DNA of 54,843 nucleotides from NCBI RefSeq assembly GCF_028688795.1, contig NZ_JAQTXM010000031.1, forward strand, positions 1 to 54,843, in the 5' to 3' direction. Positions 25,855-34,858 of this stretch are shown here, one piece after another (position 1 is the stretch's first letter; each line of letters begins with the position of its first letter). The translations under genes were made by a program, and so were the position numbers. Under the pieces are notes generated by a model, which was not told the DNA's origin, ran no database searches, and was given only the letters and a program-made list of their open reading frames with translations. Origin of the DNA: Rhodoferax sp. (GTDB lineage Bacteria; Pseudomonadota; Gammaproteobacteria; Burkholderiales; Burkholderiaceae_C).

Positions 25855-26919
25855 ATGTTATTTACACCCTTGAAAGTCGGCGCAATCACTTTATCCAATC
25901 GCATTCTGATGGCGCCTCTGACGCGTGCACGTTCTGACTTGGCGCATATGCCCAACGATTTGATGGCCCAATACTATGCCCAACGTGCCAGTGCGGGCCT
26001 CATCGTGACAGAGTGCACCATGATCGCGCCCAATACGTCGGCGTTCATCACCGAGCCTGGTATTTACTCACCAGAACAAGTGCTGGCATGGAAAAAAATC
26101 ACAGATGCAGTGCATGCCAAAGGCGGCAAAATCGTCATGCAAATCTGGCACGCCGGGCGCGCAGCGCACCCCTTGCTTAACCATGGCGCTGAAAATGTGG
26201 CTCCGAGCGCCGTTGCCATCGGTGGCGACATTCAAACGCCTAGCGGCAAAGTCGCACATGCCGTGCCACACGCCTTGACCACGGCTGAAATCAGTGAACT
26301 GGTACACACCTTTGCCGAGGCCGCAAAGCATGCGGTCGCAGCCGGTTTTGATGGTGTGGAGGTGCATGGTGCCAACGGCTACCTGATCGATCAATTTCTG
26401 CGTGACGGCGCCAACCGTCGAAGTGATACCTATGGTGGCACGATGGAAAACCGGGCGCGTTTTCTGTTTGAAGTTCTGACTGCCGTGTCTGCCGCCATCG
26501 GATCAGATCGGGTCGGTCTGCGCTTGTCGCCATTGAACAGTTTCAACAGCATGATCGACAGCGACCCCATCGGATTGACTGAATTTTTGGCCAAGCGCTT
26601 GAATGACTTCAACCTGGCTTATTTGCATTTGATGCGTGCAGACTTTCTTCAGCAGCAAACGGGCGATGTCATGACCGTCGCGCGCGCCCATTACAAGGGG
26701 GTGCTGATCGGCAACATGGGGTACAACAGCGATGAAGCACAGGCTGCGATGCTTGACAAGAAGCTAGATGCGGTCGCCTTTGGCACCAGCTTTTTGGCGA
26801 ATCCCGATTTGCCGGAGCGGATACAAGCAAAGGCTGCTCTGAACGAGCCCGATCAAGCAACTTTTTACAGCCCAGGCGCCAAGGGCTATACCGATTACCC
26901 CCGACTGCTGGCCGCGTAA
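25855..26919 (+). CDS. Old yellow enzyme, alkene reductase (NemA-like)
   Basis: A 354-residue FMN-dependent TIM-barrel reductase. FMN and substrate residues are visible: Thr23 in APLTRARS, QIWHAGRAAHP, and the His171/Asn174/Tyr176 set in EVHGANGYLIDQFL, then GANRRSDTYGGTMENRARF. The C-terminal GNMGYN and FGTSFLANPDLP bind the FMN phosphate. NemA-type enzymes reduce enones, maleimides and nitro compounds. AAGGAA lies upstream of the ATG. Last gene of the operon headed by the NemR-like repressor. Confidence 0.93.
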   Translation: MLFTPLKVGAITLSNRILMAPLTRARSDLAHMPNDLMAQYYAQRASAGLIVTECTMIAPNTSAFITEPGIYSPEQVLAWKKITDAVHAKGGKIVMQIWHAGRAAHPLLNHGAENVAPSAVAIGGDIQTPSGKVAHAVPHALTTAEISELVHTFAEAAKHAVAAGFDGVEVHGANGYLIDQFLRDGANRRSDTYGGTMENRARFLFEVLTAVSAAIGSDRVGLRLSPLNSFNSMIDSDPIGLTEFLAKRLNDFNLAYLHLMRADFLQQQTGDVMTVARAHYKGVLIGNMGYNSDEAQAAMLDKKLDAVAFGTSFLANPDLPERIQAKAALNEPDQATFYSPGAKGYTDYPRLLAA

Positions 26920-26944
26920 CCTTGAACACCCAATCCGTGTCTTC

Positions 26945-27620
26945 TCCCTGCTAGGCGATTTGGCCGCAAAGCGGCATGAAGACGAAAGCCGGACTGTCAG
27001 GAGGCGGTCTAGCGGAGGTTCTTGGTTTTTGTCTTTGCCGCGGACATTGGGGTCTGTTATTGGCTGGACTTCTTTCGCTCGCGCAGCGCTGAACGGCTTT
27101 TTTAAGCTCTCGTTGGTCGCGGGTTAGCCGACGAGTCACACGAAAGATGTCTTCATAACTGACTGAGTGCTCCTGGAAATTTGCATGCAAAAGCCCCGCC
27201 AGCGAATGCACATGAACGCGTCGCTCACCACGGCGGTCAAATCGCTGGGTCGCAAAGGCGGAGCGGCCGCCCGGCAATTCAAAGAACTGTGTCGCGGTCA
27301 TGCCAAGATGGCAATGGTGTGCCATCCGGGCACACCATGAAGTTGCGTGTAATCAGCCCTGCGATCTGGATAAGCAAGCGCACGCAGCGGCAGACGAATG
27401 GGAGACAACTGCAGTCCGCGTTCAAGCGCTTGCGGCGCGTATTGAAAAAGTACATCTTGGCCATCGTCAGCCAGGATGCCCAGGACAAAAGAGGCACCCA
27501 AGCCTTGGTAGGTGACCGTCAGCTCCTTCACTTGGCTAACTTTCGCGCCTTGGTATAAGCACGTTGGCGCGTGCGCACCGCTGCCTTCAGTCGCATGTCT
27601 TCAATGCTGAGGGAATGAAT
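26945..27620 (-). pseudogene. hipBA toxin-antitoxin relic
   Basis: Reading the minus strand, 27620-27530 encodes an antitoxin tail (SLSIEDMRLKAAVRTRQRAY, ending KARKLAK). Its stop overlaps a GTG start at 27531 of a HipA-type N-terminus: MKELTVTYQGLGASFVLGIL, then ADDGQDVLFQYAPQALERGL and LSPIRLPLRA. After GVPG the frame is lost. A different frame (27325-26951) carries a later HipA segment: FFELPGGRSAFATQRFDRRG, then VHVHSLAGLLHANFQ and DIFRVTRRLTRDQREL. The middle and the kinase C-terminus are missing, so the module is dead. Confidence 0.7.
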
Positions 27621-27738
27621 TCTGCAAAATGACACAGTGTTATGGAAGCAAGCTGTCCTTGTATGCATCTCAAGGTCTCCAAGCAACTGTCACATTTGCC
27701 CAATACATTGCAGTGGCCTTTCACCAACAGGAGTTTTT

Positions 27739-29802
27739 GTGGTCCCCATTGCTAAATTTAGATTTTTTTCGCAGTCAGCCTTGGCTGCTGCGCTGGTTAC
27801 TGCTCTAACTGCCAGCCTATCCGCCTGTGGTGGCTCCGATGGCGCACCTGCCACCGTCACACTGCCCGAATCAGCCACCGCACAATTGACCGTTCTTGAG
27901 ACCTCGGACCTCCATGCCAACGTGGTCAGCTATGACTACTTCAAACTGGCGGAGGACAAAAGTGTCGGGCTTGAGCGTACTGCCACGCTGATCAAGCAGG
28001 CTCGCACCGACTTTCCCAATAATTTGTTGATCGACAACGGCGACACTATCCAGGGCACCGCCCTCGCCGACTACCAGGCGACGGTCAACCCATTGGCTTG
28101 CAGTCAAAAGCTGGCCGCCTACAAGGCCATGGATGCCATTGGTTTTGATGCGGGCACGCTGGGTAACCACGAGTTCAATTACGGTCTGCCTTTTCTGTCG
28201 CAAGTGACGGGCACCAAGTTCAACGTGGAAGGCATGGCTGCTGTGGCCAGTCAGCCCACTTGCACCGGCCCGGCGTTCCCGCTGGTGCTGGCCAATGTGA
28301 GCAGCAAAAAAGACGGCGCGACGCTGTACAAGCCATACACAATCATCAGCAAGAAGGTCAGCGCCAAAGACAAAGACGGCAAAACCATTGAAAGTACCGT
28401 GAAGGTGGCAATCATTGGCTTTGCGCCACCGCCCATCCTGTTATGGGACAAGCGTTGGCTCGATGGCAAGGTGGACGTGCAAGGCGTCGTGGAATCTGCC
28501 ACAAAGTACGTGCCCATGGCCCGAGCCGAAGGGGCTGACATTGTCATCGCCGCGTCGCACGGCGGCTGGGACACAAGCACCTACAGCGCCACCATGGAAA
28601 ATGCCAACTACCACCTGGCTAAAGTGGCCGGCATTGACGGCATTTTGATGGGCCATTCTCACAGTGAGTTTCCCAACGCCGCCTGCACTACGACCGCCTG
28701 TGACACCATTGGTGTGGACAAAGTCAAAGGAACCTTCCATGGTGTGCCCGCTGTGATGCCCAGTTATTGGGGCAAGGCCATCGGGGTCATCGACTACAAG
28801 CTGGTGGTGAAGAATGGCAAGTGGACCATCGACACCAGCAAAACTGTTGTCAGCATCCGCAAGGCGTTACTGGATGCCACTTCCAAAACTTATGTGGCGG
28901 TTGATCCCACCATTGCTGCAGCAATCAAAACAGAACATGAAGCTGCGATTACCTACGTGAAAACTCCAATCGGCCAGTCGGACTTTGCGCTTTCAAGCTA
29001 TTTTGCCGACATTGGCGATGTCACCGCCATCCAGGTGGTCAACGCCGCGCAGGCTGACTACGTGGCCAGGTATGTCGCTGCCAACATGCCTCAGTACAAA
29101 GACTTGCCTGTGCTGTCAGTCAGTGCACCGTTCAAGAGTGGCTTTGCCGGTGGTACCGACTTTACAGATGTCAAGCAAGGCCCGATTGCCATCAACAATG
29201 CCGCCGACCTGTACCTGTACCCCAACACGGTGTATGCGGTAAAAGTGACAGGCGCAGGCATCAAGACTTGGCTGGAGAAGGCGGCCGAACGTTTTAACCA
29301 GATCAATCCCACCTTGACCACCGCGCAGGGGTTGATATCAACTTTCCCTGGATACAACTTTGACATGTTCACCTCGGTCGATATGAGCTATGAAATTGAT
29401 GTAACCCAGCCCAAGGGCAGCCGCATCAAGAACCTGAGCTACAAGGCCGCACCCATCAGTACCACGGCTGAGTTCATCATTGCCACCAACAACTACCGTG
29501 CCACCAGCGGTACGCAGTTCGGCCTGACAGCAGGCAATACTATCTACGCTTCACCCGATGCCAATCGCGATGTCTTGATCGACTACATCAAGGCCCGCAA
29601 GAACCTGACGCTGGTTGCCGATGGTTCAGCCCGCAGTTGGCGCTTCACGAAAGTGACCACGGCCGGCCAAGTGACATTCACCTCCGGTAGCGACAAGTTG
29701 GCGGTGGCGCAGACAGCTGGCTTTGCCAACATCAGCGTGGTGAGCAACGATGACGGCAGCGGCAAGGGACAGGGCGTTTACGCCATCGACCTGTCCAAGT
29801 AA
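27739..29802 (+). CDS. Lipoprotein 5'-nucleotidase / 2',3'-cyclic-nucleotide phosphodiesterase
   Basis: Start GTG 27739 has AGGAG 6 bases upstream; a longer frame from 27637 lacks a signal. The 687-residue protein has a lipoprotein signal (AALVTALTASLSAC, then GGSDG). The N-terminal metallophosphoesterase domain shows LETSDLHANV, DNGDTIQGT, GNHEFNYG, ASHGGWD and MGHSHSEFP. The C-terminal 5'-nucleotidase domain (about residues 360-620) has FKSGFAGGTDF and TNNYRATSG. These enzymes take nucleotides or cyclic 2',3'-NMPs in the periplasm for phosphate and nucleoside recovery. A terminator follows. Confidence 0.9.
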   Translation: MVPIAKFRFFSQSALAAALVTALTASLSACGGSDGAPATVTLPESATAQLTVLETSDLHANVVSYDYFKLAEDKSVGLERTATLIKQARTDFPNNLLIDNGDTIQGTALADYQATVNPLACSQKLAAYKAMDAIGFDAGTLGNHEFNYGLPFLSQVTGTKFNVEGMAAVASQPTCTGPAFPLVLANVSSKKDGATLYKPYTIISKKVSAKDKDGKTIESTVKVAIIGFAPPPILLWDKRWLDGKVDVQGVVESATKYVPMARAEGADIVIAASHGGWDTSTYSATMENANYHLAKVAGIDGILMGHSHSEFPNAACTTTACDTIGVDKVKGTFHGVPAVMPSYWGKAIGVIDYKLVVKNGKWTIDTSKTVVSIRKALLDATSKTYVAVDPTIAAAIKTEHEAAITYVKTPIGQSDFALSSYFADIGDVTAIQVVNAAQADYVARYVAANMPQYKDLPVLSVSAPFKSGFAGGTDFTDVKQGPIAINNAADLYLYPNTVYAVKVTGAGIKTWLEKAAERFNQINPTLTTAQGLISTFPGYNFDMFTSVDMSYEIDVTQPKGSRIKNLSYKAAPISTTAEFIIATNNYRATSGTQFGLTAGNTIYASPDANRDVLIDYIKARKNLTLVADGSARSWRFTKVTTAGQVTFTSGSDKLAVAQTAGFANISVVSNDDGSGKGQGVYAIDLSK

Positions 29803-29816
29803 ACCTGCCTCATAAC

Positions 29817-29851
29817 AGGCCCGACTGTTGATCGCAGTCCGGGCCTTTTTC
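29817..29851 (+). terminator. Intrinsic terminator after the 5'-nucleotidase gene
   Basis: The arms GGCCCGACTG and CAGTCCGGGCC (one bulge) around a TTGATCG loop are followed by TTTTT at 29846-29850. Confidence 0.85.
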
Positions 29852-29863
29852 TTCCTGATGGTG

Positions 29864-30370
29864 TCAATCGGAACTTACTTGGATGCCCCTCAAATCGAGC
29901 AGCGTGTGCAACTTGATGGCCGCCTTGGTCGAACGAAACGGCGCCCAGGCAAACACCGACAGACACAGGTCGATGGTGCTGGCGTCGAACGCGTAAATCG
30001 CCGCATCGCGTTCCAATCTGAATGGTTCCGTGGCATACAGAGGGCGCGCCAAGCCAATCAGATGCTGGGCGAAGTCGGCGTAGATTTGCCACGGGCGTGT
30101 GGTGTTCGCGTTGGCAAGGGTGTTGTGCGAAATCGTCTGGCAACGAAAGCCCATGTGGTACAGCCGCCGCGCTTGAGCGCGAAGGTTGACTTCGATGTCC
30201 CTCAAAGATTCGCGGTATGTCAATTGGGCGAATGCCATGGCGAAGAATTGATCCAGGAACGAGAAGTCTTTGATCTTGTGTTCACCGTTGTGGTCGGCCA
30301 CACAACGCCTAAACTTGCGCAGTGGCAGATAGAGCATGAGTTGCGCAAATACGAGCTTGCCTTGGCGCAT
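29864..30370 (-). pseudogene. IS4-family transposase, N-terminal two-thirds
   Basis: From ATG 30370 (MRQGKLVFAQLMLYLPLRKF) the product shows the DUF4372 N-terminal domain of IS4-type transposases (FSFLDQFFAMAFAQLTYRES). The first catalytic Asp is in YAFDASTIDLCLSVFAWAPF and the second near HTLLDLRG. The frame stops at 29864, right after the second motif, so the rest of the DDE core is gone and the end abuts the terminator. An IS66-like element inserted 123 bases upstream. Confidence 0.8.
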
Positions 30371-30526
30371 GACGGTCTTGGGCGGGAATCCGCAAAAAAC
30401 CGACAGTCTGACGCGCGACAACGTTCAAATCGAGACCAGACTCAAACACTAGATTCAACAAGCAAATCATTAACTTACGACGTTCTGATGGTTAAACGTT
30501 GTAAATATTCGGTGAACCCGTAGTGC

Positions 30527-31387
30527 CTACTGGCAAAGTGCGTCGGCGAAGTTTTTGCGTAGCGGATAGAGCCAGATATCTTTGGCTGGGATGAGGATCT
30601 TGTGGCTGGTGGATTTCTTCCCGCGTCCTGTCGTTCGGCCGACATTGATCCAATTGGCTGCCTTGTAGCAAGTGCCATTGTGGCGTTCATATTCCACGAA
30701 GGTTTCCAGTAATACTGGTCGAAAGCCGTAGCGCCTGAGCCAGTCATTGGGTAACTGCCGAGCGGCAAGGGACAGAATCTTTGAAGCCAACCCTTTGCAT
30801 TCGATCCAAGGCAGAACCAGGAAGCGCGCATTGTTGATAACCAGCGGCAGGTTTTTTTGTCGCTGCGCCTCACTCCAACCGATGAATCGCTCTCGGTCCT
30901 TTAACTTCCAGGCGCAGGCGCAGAAACTGATGCAGGCCACGAGTTGCTCGCCAGCAAAGACGTTGTAGCGAACCTGACTGCCCGACATGGTCGTGTAGCC
31001 CAAGTAGTGGTAGCGCGCGACATACTCATTCCATAGCCTCGAAGCTGCCGTGCCGCTGACCACCTGAAGTGTGATGCGCCCGATCTCGTGCACGGGTTGC
31101 TTGATGGCGGCCTGGGCGTCGCTGGCAGCAGTGGGCGCAAAGTGTGCACGTTTGCGAACCACACCGATTCTTGATGCTGGCAACTCAATGAGTCCATCGG
31201 CCTGCATACGCAGCAATGCCACGCGGCATGTCATGTCCTTGAGGTCCCCATTGGGTTTAGTCCATCCCCACAATTCGCAAAGCTTGCGTGAGAGCGCCGA
31301 ACGTTGAAGCTTTGGATCCTGAATGATGAGATCGCGAATGGTCTGGATGTCGAGCGCGCTGAATTCGCGCGCGCAGTAAATGCTCAT
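30527..31387 (-). CDS. DUF4338 protein, DruA-like, carried by an IS66-type element
   Basis: 286 residues from ATG 31387 (AAGGATG upstream). The longer frame to 31444 overlaps the transposase gene. The N-terminal ~80 residues form a small helical domain (FSALDIQTIRDLIIQDPKLQ). The core contains LWNEYVARYHYLGYTTMSGS, QVRYNVFAGEQLVACISFCA, NNARFLVLPWIECKGLASKI and TCYKAANWINVGRTTGRGKK, which mark the DUF4338 family. DruA of the Druantia anti-phage system belongs to this family, but no other Druantia gene is present. Here it is a passenger or accessory transposition protein; its stop lies 3 bases inside the inverted repeat. Confidence 0.85.
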   Translation of the reverse strand: MSIYCAREFSALDIQTIRDLIIQDPKLQRSALSRKLCELWGWTKPNGDLKDMTCRVALLRMQADGLIELPASRIGVVRKRAHFAPTAASDAQAAIKQPVHEIGRITLQVVSGTAASRLWNEYVARYHYLGYTTMSGSQVRYNVFAGEQLVACISFCACAWKLKDRERFIGWSEAQRQKNLPLVINNARFLVLPWIECKGLASKILSLAARQLPNDWLRRYGFRPVLLETFVEYERHNGTCYKAANWINVGRTTGRGKKSTSHKILIPAKDIWLYPLRKNFADALCQ

Positions 31388-31400
31388 GAATCGATCATCC

Positions 31401-33077
31401 TTACTGAAGGCAACACGCTCGCATGTCGGCCAGACGCTTGGCACTCATCTGCCATGGAAGAAAGGCGGTGATGTCGTCTGGTGGCCGATTGCCATTATCC
31501 GCACAGGCCTGCAAATACTGCGCAAGCCAGGTGCGCGCGTTCAATCCCCAAAGCTTCATGGTTGCCAAAGTGCCGTACATCGTGGCGGCCAATTCTGCGG
31601 AGCCTTCAGAGCCTGATCCGTAAAAATTCTTTCTGCCAACTACGGGTCCACGAATATCACGCTCAGCCGTGTTGTTGTCCATGTCCACCCACGCAGAATT
31701 GACAAACACCGTCAGGCCACTCCAATGCAACGTCATGCTCTCCAGCACCTTGGCCGCCGGAGGGAACAGTTCGTGATTGGCCACTTCAAAGGCGCACCGC
31801 GTGGCCATTTGCTGCAGTGCCTGCACCAGGTCATGTTGCGTGACTGCTCGTTCAGGGCTATCCATGCTGGTGTTCAGGCGAAGTCCATTGAGGTGATAGA
31901 GCTGCCCAATCATGTCTACCCATTGCAGCGCCCATTCGGCGCTTTGAGGATACGAATTGGCAAGTACCAGAAAGTCGCGTCTTACGTGAGCCCAGCAAAA
32001 GGCCAGAACCACGCCTGGGTTCAGGCGGGCAAAGCGCTTGTAGCCAGAGTAGCGGTCGCAACTGATAACACCCTGATTGACTGCGGCCAATTCGGCCACG
32101 ATGACATCTGCCGCGCGTGTCTGGTCAATGACGTAGTGGACCACGGAACTGGAATGAAACACCCACAAATACCAACGGTGGCCGACCTTACCTTGCACGT
32201 TCACGAAGACTGCCCAGCGGGTTTCGTCTGCATGCCAATAGGGCTCACTACGAAGCTTCAATTGCAGCGCTTTATCCAGCGGCTTGAACAGTGGCGCTAT
32301 TGCCTGCAGGCCGCCAGCCAATGTACCTGCCGACATGTTCAATCCGTGGTCAGCCAAATCCTGCAGCAACCGCTGGCTGGGCCGACCATAGAGAAACTTG
32401 TCCAACAGCACGCTGGTCCAAACAGAAACGCCAAACTTGCCCCGCCCAATGAGCCGCGCCGGTGGCGGTGCGCAAACAGTGCCGTCCACACACCCACATT
32501 GGCACGACGCAGAGTAACGGTGGCGGTGGATCACACGCCGGTAGGCCTTGACCTCAATCTCCAGCACCTGCGAGTCTTCTGTATCAACAAGGTTGTTAAA
32601 CGCCAATCCACACTTGGGGCATTGAGTCTTGTCCAGCGTAGCGTCCTCGTGGCGTGCGGGTAATTGCGTTTGCAGGGTGCGCCCGTGTCCGCTGGATCCG
32701 TGCTGCTGTCCTCGTGGACGACGACAAGATGCCGTTTGGCTTCGTCCCTCACAGTGTTTGCGCCTTTCGCCTTTGCTGGCAAATACGCGACTTTGCAGAT
32801 CGCGGACTTGACCCTTTGCCAACACCAGTTCGGCTTGCAAAGCGGCGTTAGACTTGGCGCCATTCGCTTTGAGTTCACGCAAAATGCGCTGGTAGCGAAG
32901 CTCGCGCCATTTGAAACGATCAACAGCTTTGCGATGCGCCGTCTGCCAATAGTTTGCGGCCGACTTCAGTGCTATATGCTCTTGACGTGTAATCGTCACA
33001 AACTCAATTGCAGGCGGTGGTGGCGCCTCGACACCAATAGTCGTGGCGGTTTCTGTGGGGATAGAAGTTGCACGCAC
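31401..33077 (-). CDS. tnpC: IS66-family transposase TnpC
   Basis: A 558-residue DDE transposase, GTG start at 33077. Order: coiled-coil N-terminus with the SKGERRKH segment (about 100), Zn finger (CPKCGLAF at about 155 and CQCGC at about 195), then the catalytic core. Core motifs include WHADETRWAVFVNVQGKVGH, ISCDRYSGYKRFA, FCWAHVRRDF and VDMDNNTAERDIRGPVVGRK. All expected acidic residues are visible and there is no frameshift, so the enzyme should be active. It precedes the DUF4338 gene by 13 bases on the same strand. Confidence 0.93.
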   Translation of the reverse strand: MRATSIPTETATTIGVEAPPPPAIEFVTITRQEHIALKSAANYWQTAHRKAVDRFKWRELRYQRILRELKANGAKSNAALQAELVLAKGQVRDLQSRVFASKGERRKHCEGRSQTASCRRPRGQQHGSSGHGRTLQTQLPARHEDATLDKTQCPKCGLAFNNLVDTEDSQVLEIEVKAYRRVIHRHRYSASCQCGCVDGTVCAPPPARLIGRGKFGVSVWTSVLLDKFLYGRPSQRLLQDLADHGLNMSAGTLAGGLQAIAPLFKPLDKALQLKLRSEPYWHADETRWAVFVNVQGKVGHRWYLWVFHSSSVVHYVIDQTRAADVIVAELAAVNQGVISCDRYSGYKRFARLNPGVVLAFCWAHVRRDFLVLANSYPQSAEWALQWVDMIGQLYHLNGLRLNTSMDSPERAVTQHDLVQALQQMATRCAFEVANHELFPPAAKVLESMTLHWSGLTVFVNSAWVDMDNNTAERDIRGPVVGRKNFYGSGSEGSAELAATMYGTLATMKLWGLNARTWLAQYLQACADNGNRPPDDITAFLPWQMSAKRLADMRACCLQ

Positions 33078-33281
33078 GGGTGCAACAGTAGATGAAAAAG
33101 GTGAATGTGTCCAGCGATTTTTGACTGGGCTACGGGTTCACCGAATATTTACTAAACGTTGGGACACGACTGATGCCGCATGACACTCAATTTCTACATG
33201 AGCCTATTGCCATGTGGTGGGCACGGTACACGGCCAGCTACATCCGCGCCCTGTATCAAACGTCCATTGTTGAGAGAACTC

Positions 33282-33722
33282 ATGATGACAAACCAAGACC
33301 TCCTTGCCCACAGCCGCGTGATCTGCACGCATTTCGACAGTTACAGCGCAGCGCTGCTTTTTCCGCGCTGGGACAAGACCCTGCTGTGGCCCAATGCCCT
33401 GCCTGAATCCGCCACGGTTATGCCACCACCGACCACGATCAGCCCCGAGCATGTGGCCAACACGGTAAAGTAAGCTGTGATCGAGCGGTGCGGCCTGAAC
33501 CCGGACGAACTGGAACCTGTTTGCGACTTCAACCATTGGGCGCAAACCGAGTCCGGCCCAGTGCGCATCCACTTGCTGAGCTTCACCACCCTCGACGCCC
33601 CCAAAGCTGAAATCGAGGCACTGGGCGACGAGTTAAAACCCATCAGCTAGTTGAGCTGCAGCGCGATGAGCGAACTGCTCTCGCTGCGGGATATGTTCAA
33701 CCTGATCGTGGGTGCCGGCTGA
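33282..33722 (+). pseudogene. Degraded gene with three in-frame stops
   Basis: From ATG 33282 one frame reads MMTNQDLLAHSRVICTHFDS and LLFPRWDKTLLWPNALPES, to a TAA at 33471. The same frame continues AVIERCGLNPDELEPVCDF, NHWAQTESGPVRIHLLSFTT and EIEALGDELKPIS to a TAG. It then reads AMSELLSLRDMFNLIVGAG to a TGA. The continuity of protein-like sequence through the stops shows decay by point mutation. I recall similar hypothetical proteins in Comamonadaceae but no function. Confidence 0.6.
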
Positions 33723-33903
33723 GCCAAAGGGTTTGAGTCGCTAAGGGCTGCTCGACGGCTTGGTTGCGACTGGTTTCGATGTGGGCACCTAGTTCAAACG
33801 AAATGGGTAAGTGTCACCTTGGCGTTGTAAGATGGCTTTTTTTACCGGCATTGGACGAGACCCGTTATTGGTTATTGCGCTGAGGTCATGAAGGAGTGAC
33901 CTG

Positions 33904-34854
33904 ATGCGCATCGAAACACGTTTTGCCTGGATTATTGGATTTTGTTTCTGCTTTGGCGTCTCGGTCGCAGGCTACATTTCCTATAAGCTGGAATCACGCC
34001 AAGCACACGACGAAATCAAGCTGAAAGCCAACATGCTGCTGGAGGCCGCATTGGCCGTACGGGCCTACACGGGCAATGATGTGGCGCCAGTCCTGCAAAC
34101 CCTGCAAGACAACGATTTTCACGCGGCACAAGTACCATCGTTTGCCGCCCAAAACACCATGGCTCGACTGGCGCAGAAGTTCCCCGACTACAAATACCGC
34201 GAAAGCTCACTCAACCCGACCAACCTGAACGACCGCGCCAGCGACTGGGAAGTTGGCCTGCTGCGTGAGTTCCAGGCGGACGCCAAACTACTCGAACTGG
34301 ATGGCGAGATTGGCAGCGGCAAAAATCAGCGTTTTTACCTCGCCAGACCGATCCGCATGAGTTCCTCGGCCTGCATGCAGTGCCACAGCACCGCTGCCGC
34401 TGCCCCTGTTGCCATGGTGGCCAAATACGGTCCAGTCAATGGCTTTGGCTGGAAGATGGGTGACGTGGTTGGCCTGCAATTGATGGAGGTACCGACTGCC
34501 CCGGCCAGGGAAAAAGCGTTCAACTCAGTGCTTGTGACAATAGGCTCATTAACCTGTGTGTTCGTGCTTTCGGCGGCAGTTTTTCTCTTGCTGCTGCGCC
34601 GTCATGTCACCGATCCACTTGAAATGCTCACCCGTGTCGCGCATGCGGCCAGCCTGGATGAGCGCGGTGGCAGTGCGTCGCTCGCCATGGTGGGCGGGCA
34701 GTTTGGTGATCTGCAACAGGCCATCGTCCGACTCCGAACCAGCGTCGACCGTGCCATGCGTCTGTTTGAGCGTGGCCCTGACCCGGCGCGCGCGTTGACT
34801 CCCCCGGCGGCGCCTTCCGGCAAGGCCGACACCACAGACAGCGACCCGGTGTGA
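33904..34854 (+). CDS. Membrane sensor with Tll0287-like (DUF3365) c-heme domain and HAMP-like end
   Basis: 316 residues. TM1 is near residues 8-26. A periplasmic Tll0287-like/DUF3365 domain follows, with one c-type heme site (SSACMQCHS: Cys157, Cys160, His161). TM2 (VLVTIGSLTCVFVLSAAVFL, about 205-230) and a HAMP-like linker (RRHVTDPLEMLTRVAHAASL) come next, with no kinase or cyclase output domain. GGAGTGA lies before the ATG. The next gene, an MscS-type channel, starts 4 bases after its stop, so a redox- or ligand-sensing partner of the channel is plausible (inference). Confidence 0.8.
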   Translation: MRIETRFAWIIGFCFCFGVSVAGYISYKLESRQAHDEIKLKANMLLEAALAVRAYTGNDVAPVLQTLQDNDFHAAQVPSFAAQNTMARLAQKFPDYKYRESSLNPTNLNDRASDWEVGLLREFQADAKLLELDGEIGSGKNQRFYLARPIRMSSSACMQCHSTAAAAPVAMVAKYGPVNGFGWKMGDVVGLQLMEVPTAPAREKAFNSVLVTIGSLTCVFVLSAAVFLLLLRRHVTDPLEMLTRVAHAASLDERGGSASLAMVGGQFGDLQQAIVRLRTSVDRAMRLFERGPDPARALTPPAAPSGKADTTDSDPV

Positions 34855-34858
34855 CGTG

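Larger units (their letters stand above)
30493..33160. mobile_element. Intact IS66-like element with DruA-type passenger gene
   Basis: The element proper is 30501-33152 (2652 bp). It has perfect 23-bp terminal inverted repeats (30501-30523 starting GTAAATATTCGGTGAA, and 33130-33152 ending its complement) and is flanked by the 8-bp duplication TAAACGTT (30493-30500 and 33153-33160). Eight-base duplications are the IS66 rule. It carries a TnpC transposase and a DUF4338 gene and lacks the usual small tnpA and tnpB. The perfect ends and duplication indicate a recent insertion. Confidence 0.95.

Noticed and set aside
30527..31387. A Druantia defence locus
   Set aside because: Only a DruA-family gene is present and it lies inside an IS66-like element; no druB-E genes nearby.
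31725..32663. 312-codon plus-strand frame opposite the IS66 transposase
   Set aside because: Antisense shadow of TnpC; no ribosome-binding site or family features.
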